DNA from: Rhizobium altiplani
GTDB taxonomy: Bacteria; Pseudomonadota; Alphaproteobacteria; Rhizobiales; Rhizobiaceae
NCBI RefSeq assembly: GCF_001542405.1
Contig: NZ_LNCD01000140.1
Location: 124,001-188,000 of the forward strand
DNA: 64,000 nt
Direction of reading: 5' to 3'
Position numbers and translations under genes: made by a program. Below the pieces are notes generated by a model. It searched no databases. It was not told the origin of the DNA and worked only from the letters and a program-made list of their open reading frames with translations. How positions within the stretch are numbered: the stretch's first letter is position 1; every line of letters starts with the position of its first letter. This document shows, piece after piece, positions 61,820 through 64,000 of the stretch.

Positions 61820-62644
61820 ATGACCGATGCTGCGATGAAACTGGTTGTAGTTGGCGCGGCAGGGCGCATGGGGCAGACGCTCATCCGTCTCATCCACGCC
61901 ATCGATGGCGTGACGCTGCATGCCGCGGTCGAACGTCCGGGCTCTCCCTTCGTCGGCAAGGATGCTGGCGAAATTGCCGGTCTCGGCGCGAATGGCGTTA
62001 TCATCGGCGATGATCCGCTGGCGGCCTTTCTGCATGCCGAAGGCGTCCTCGATTTCACGTCGCCCGCCGGCACCGTGGAGTTCGCGGCGCTGGCTGCGCA
62101 GGCGCGCATTGTCCATGTCATCGGCACGACCGGCTGCTCTGCTGATGACGATGCGAAGATCGCGGCCGCGGCGCGTCACGCCCGTGTCGTCAAATCAGGC
62201 AATATGGGGCTCGGCGTGAACCTGCTCAGTGTTCTTGTCGAGCAGGCCGCTCGTGCACTGGATCCCGCAGACTGGGATATCGAAGTGCTTGAAATGCACC
62301 ACAAGCGCAAGGTCGATGCCCCTTCGGGCACGGCGCTGCTCTTGGGTGATGCGGCTGCAAAGGGCAGGGGCGTCGATCTCGCCTCGCATTCGGTGCGGGT
62401 GCGCGACGGCCACACCGGTCCGCGCGAGCAGGGCACAATCGGGTTTGCCACGCTGCGCGGCGGCTCGGTTGTCGGCGAGCATTCGGTGATCTTTGCCGGA
62501 GAAGGCGAAACGGTGACGATGTCGCACAGCGCCACCGATCGCTCGATCTTCGGCCGCGGTGCCGTCAAGGCAGCGCTCTGGGCGCGCGACAAGAAGCCCG
62601 GTCTCTATTCCATGCTCGACGTGCTCGGGCTTTCTTCAAAGTAA
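61820..62644 (+). CDS. dapB: 4-hydroxy-tetrahydrodipicolinate reductase
   Basis: DapB performs the second committed step of lysine and DAP synthesis. The 274-residue protein has the nucleotide motif LVVVGAAGRMGQTLI, the DFTSPAGT segment, GTTGCS, the active-site EMHHKRKVDAPSGTAL, and the C-terminal LGLSS end. It is followed after 21 bases by gpmA. Confidence 0.97.
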   Translation: MTDAAMKLVVVGAAGRMGQTLIRLIHAIDGVTLHAAVERPGSPFVGKDAGEIAGLGANGVIIGDDPLAAFLHAEGVLDFTSPAGTVEFAALAAQARIVHVIGTTGCSADDDAKIAAAARHARVVKSGNMGLGVNLLSVLVEQAARALDPADWDIEVLEMHHKRKVDAPSGTALLLGDAAAKGRGVDLASHSVRVRDGHTGPREQGTIGFATLRGGSVVGEHSVIFAGEGETVTMSHSATDRSIFGRGAVKAALWARDKKPGLYSMLDVLGLSSK

Positions 62645-62665
62645 TCTATTTCGGAGGCATTTTTC

Positions 62666-63301
62666 ATGAGCGGCACTCTCGTCCTCGTTCGCCACGGCCA
62701 GAGCGACTGGAACCTCAAGAACCTTTTCACCGGCTGGAAGGACCCTGAACTGACCGAGCTCGGCATTCAGGAAGCCAACACCGGCGGCAAGGCGCTCGCC
62801 GATTACGGCATCAAGTTCGACGTCGCCTTCACCTCGGACCTGAAGCGCGCCCAGGACACCCTGAAGATCATTCTCGACAACGTCGGTCAGCCGGACCTCA
62901 AGACCTTCAAGGATCAGGCGCTGAACGAGCGCGATTACGGCGATCTTTCCGGCCTCAACAAGGATGACGCCCGCGCCAAGTGGGGCGAGGAGCAGGTCCA
63001 CATCTGGCGTCGCTCCTACGATGTACCGCCTCCGGGCGGCGAAAGCCTGCGCGACACCGGTGCCCGCGTCTGGCCTTACTACCTGACGGAAATCCTGCCC
63101 AGGGTCCTGCGCGGCGAAAAGGTGCTGGTCGCTGCCCATGGCAACTCGCTGCGTTCGCTTGTCATGGTGCTCGACCGCCTGACCAAGGAACAGATCCTCG
63201 CGCTCAATCTCGCGACGGGCGTTCCCATGGTCTACAAGCTCAACGCCGACTCGACCGTCGCTTCCAAGGAAGTGCTCGGCGACATGTCCGGCGCGCATTG
63301 A
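62666..63301 (+). CDS. gpmA: 2,3-bisphosphoglycerate-dependent phosphoglycerate mutase
   Basis: GpmA interconverts 3- and 2-phosphoglycerate. The 211-residue protein is a little shorter than the E. coli enzyme, usual for alphaproteobacteria. The phosphohistidine is in LVLVRHGQSDWNLKNLFTGWKDPELTELG, the second His in VLVAAHGNSLRSLVM, and the ALNERDYGDLSGLNKDDARAKWGEEQVHIWRRSYDVPPPGGESL block matches the family. The ATG follows GGAGG. It ends with a strong terminator. Confidence 0.97.
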   Translation: MSGTLVLVRHGQSDWNLKNLFTGWKDPELTELGIQEANTGGKALADYGIKFDVAFTSDLKRAQDTLKIILDNVGQPDLKTFKDQALNERDYGDLSGLNKDDARAKWGEEQVHIWRRSYDVPPPGGESLRDTGARVWPYYLTEILPRVLRGEKVLVAAHGNSLRSLVMVLDRLTKEQILALNLATGVPMVYKLNADSTVASKEVLGDMSGAH

Positions 63302-63308
63302 CATCAAG

Positions 63309-63343
63309 GCGCCGCGCATCTGTTGTTGCTGCGCGGCGCTTTT
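63309..63343 (+). terminator. Intrinsic terminator after gpmA
   Basis: GCGCCGCGCA (63309-63318) and TGCGCGGCGC (63330-63339) form a perfect 10-base stem around 11 bases, followed by TTTT. It starts 8 bases after the gpmA stop. Confidence 0.92.
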
Positions 63344-63365
63344 CCAACTTGTTGGCACCGGCTTT

Positions 63366-63779
63366 TTAGCCTTCTGACGTGCTTTCCGCCTGAGGCGCCT
63401 TCTTCCGGGCAGCCTCGAAATCCGGCAGACGATTGGCGATCCACTGCCAGAGCGTCACCACCTCCACCAGAAGCTCACCGCCAAGCGGCGTCAATTCGTA
63501 TTCCACGCGTGGCGGCACCTGCGGGTAGAGCGTCCGCGTCACTAGCCCGTCGCTCTCAAGCGTCCGCAGCGTCTGCGTCAGCACCTTCTGGCTGATCCCT
63601 TCCACCCGTTCCAGAACGCGCGAAAAGCGCAAGGGGCCTTTTGCCTCAGCCAATATGTGCATGACGCGCAGCGGCCATTTGGCACTGGCGCGCTCCAGCA
63701 TCGCGCGCGCAAGCGCGTCCTCCTCGTCCGTCAGCGTTTCACAGAAGTCGAATGTATGATCGTTCAGGACGGTTACCAT
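63366..63779 (-). CDS. HxlR-family winged-helix regulator
   Basis: The 137-residue protein has the HxlR pattern LERASAKWPLRVMHILAEAKGPLRFSRVLERVEGISQKVLTQTLRTLESDGLVTRTLYPQVPPRVEYELTPLGGELL. Regulators of this family bind as dimers and often control a divergent oxidoreductase, here the short-chain dehydrogenase at 63866. No Cys lies at the N-terminus where redox-sensing members have it (one Cys is near residue 12). The start at 63779 is the Met closest to the fold; the frame is open 31 codons further. Confidence 0.9.
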   Translation of the reverse strand: MVTVLNDHTFDFCETLTDEEDALARAMLERASAKWPLRVMHILAEAKGPLRFSRVLERVEGISQKVLTQTLRTLESDGLVTRTLYPQVPPRVEYELTPLGGELLVEVVTLWQWIANRLPDFEAARKKAPQAESTSEG

Positions 63780-63808
63780 AAGGTATGTATAGATCCTCAG
63801 GGTACCTT
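63780..63808. promoter_or_regulatory. Inverted repeat in the HxlR / dehydrogenase control region
   Basis: AAGGTA (63780-63785) and TACCTT (63803-63808) are inverted repeats 17 bases apart and start one base from the hxlR start codon. HxlR proteins bind TAC/GTA-type repeats, so this may be the operator. Confidence 0.35.
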
Positions 63809-63865
63809 CTTTCAAGATGAAACTGCCTCCCCTATATCCCTCGTGACGGATCAAGGAGGTTTCTG

Positions 63866-64000
63866 ATGTCACAGGTTTGGTTGATTACAGGCAGTTCCCG
63901 CGGCCTCGGCAGGGCGCTTGCGGAGGCGGTGCTGGCGGCAGGGCACAAGCTGGTCGCGACAGCGCGCGATCCTTCGCAGCTTGAAGACATTAAAAAGCGC
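63866..64000 (+). CDS. Short-chain dehydrogenase/reductase, N-terminal part
   Basis: Only 45 residues are visible before the right edge. They read MSQVWLITGSSRGLGRALAEAVLAAGHKLVATARDP, which contains the classical SDR cofactor motif TGxxxGxG and an Arg pair (TARDP) suggesting NADP. The ATG follows AGGAGG. It is divergent from the HxlR gene. Confidence 0.92.
   Translation, partial: MSQVWLITGSSRGLGRALAEAVLAAGHKLVATARDPSQLEDIKKR

Noticed and set aside
1..64000. CRISPR array, rRNA operon, insertion sequence or prophage
   Set aside because: No regularly spaced repeats, rRNA signatures, transposase or phage structural genes were seen on either strand.

Overview
The window looks like a chromosomal segment of an alphaproteobacterium of the Rhizobiales, most likely the Rhizobiaceae (Rhizobium, Agrobacterium or Ensifer). 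The reasons are the high GC content with strong third-position GC, a Cpa/Ctp-type tad pilus locus, the block mepA - mgsA - glk - MsbA-like ABC exporter - dapB - gpmA, and the many ABC uptake systems. This placement is inference from gene content. I see no rRNA, phage, insertion sequence or CRISPR array, and only one tRNA.

Layout. 1-7.8 kb: a Flp/Tad pilus assembly operon on the minus strand (pilA, cpaABCDEF, start of tadB), with a small divergent protein resembling the N-terminal domain of CpaC. 8-11.6 kb (plus strand): deoB-add, upp and a retropepsin-like protease. 11.6-15.9 kb (minus): a sugar-type ABC importer whose two permease domains are fused into one 750-residue protein. 16.1-24.1 kb (minus): an eight-gene nucleoside uptake and breakdown operon (BMP-type binding protein, dual ATPase, two permeases, cdd, punA, deoC, deoA). 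With deoB, add and upp it gives a route from exogenous nucleosides to bases, deoxyribose-5-phosphate and then acetaldehyde plus glyceraldehyde-3-phosphate. 24.9 kb: tRNA-Ser(GGA).

25-38.4 kb holds accessory metabolism and efflux: an RND pump with its adaptor, an amine-oxidation cluster (FeaR-like AraC regulator, aldehyde dehydrogenase, TPQ copper amine oxidase), and an EmrAB pump with a divergent TetR regulator. 38.5-43.2 kb carries a PsiE-like membrane protein and a periplasmic molybdenum aldehyde/isoquinoline-type oxidoreductase (large subunit, 2Fe-2S subunit, tri-heme cytochrome c). 43.6-49 kb holds single genes: a class I amidotransferase, an M24 peptidase, msrA and pncB. 49-55.8 kb is a Yej-type oligopeptide importer followed by a GhrA-like reductase. 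56-64 kb has a TetR/isochorismatase divergent pair, then mepA, mgsA, glk, the exporter, dapB, gpmA, and an HxlR regulator divergent from a truncated short-chain dehydrogenase.

No gene cluster here is clearly an undescribed system. The most interesting signals are in architecture and regulation: intrinsic terminators placed after the first gene of two operons (pilA and the BMP gene), a tandem-fused permease, well-formed operators in two TetR divergent regions (one overlapping the regulator's own start codon), a CGTGAA repeat array at a molybdoenzyme promoter, and an orphan TetR-type operator with a possible regulator remnant near the RND genes.
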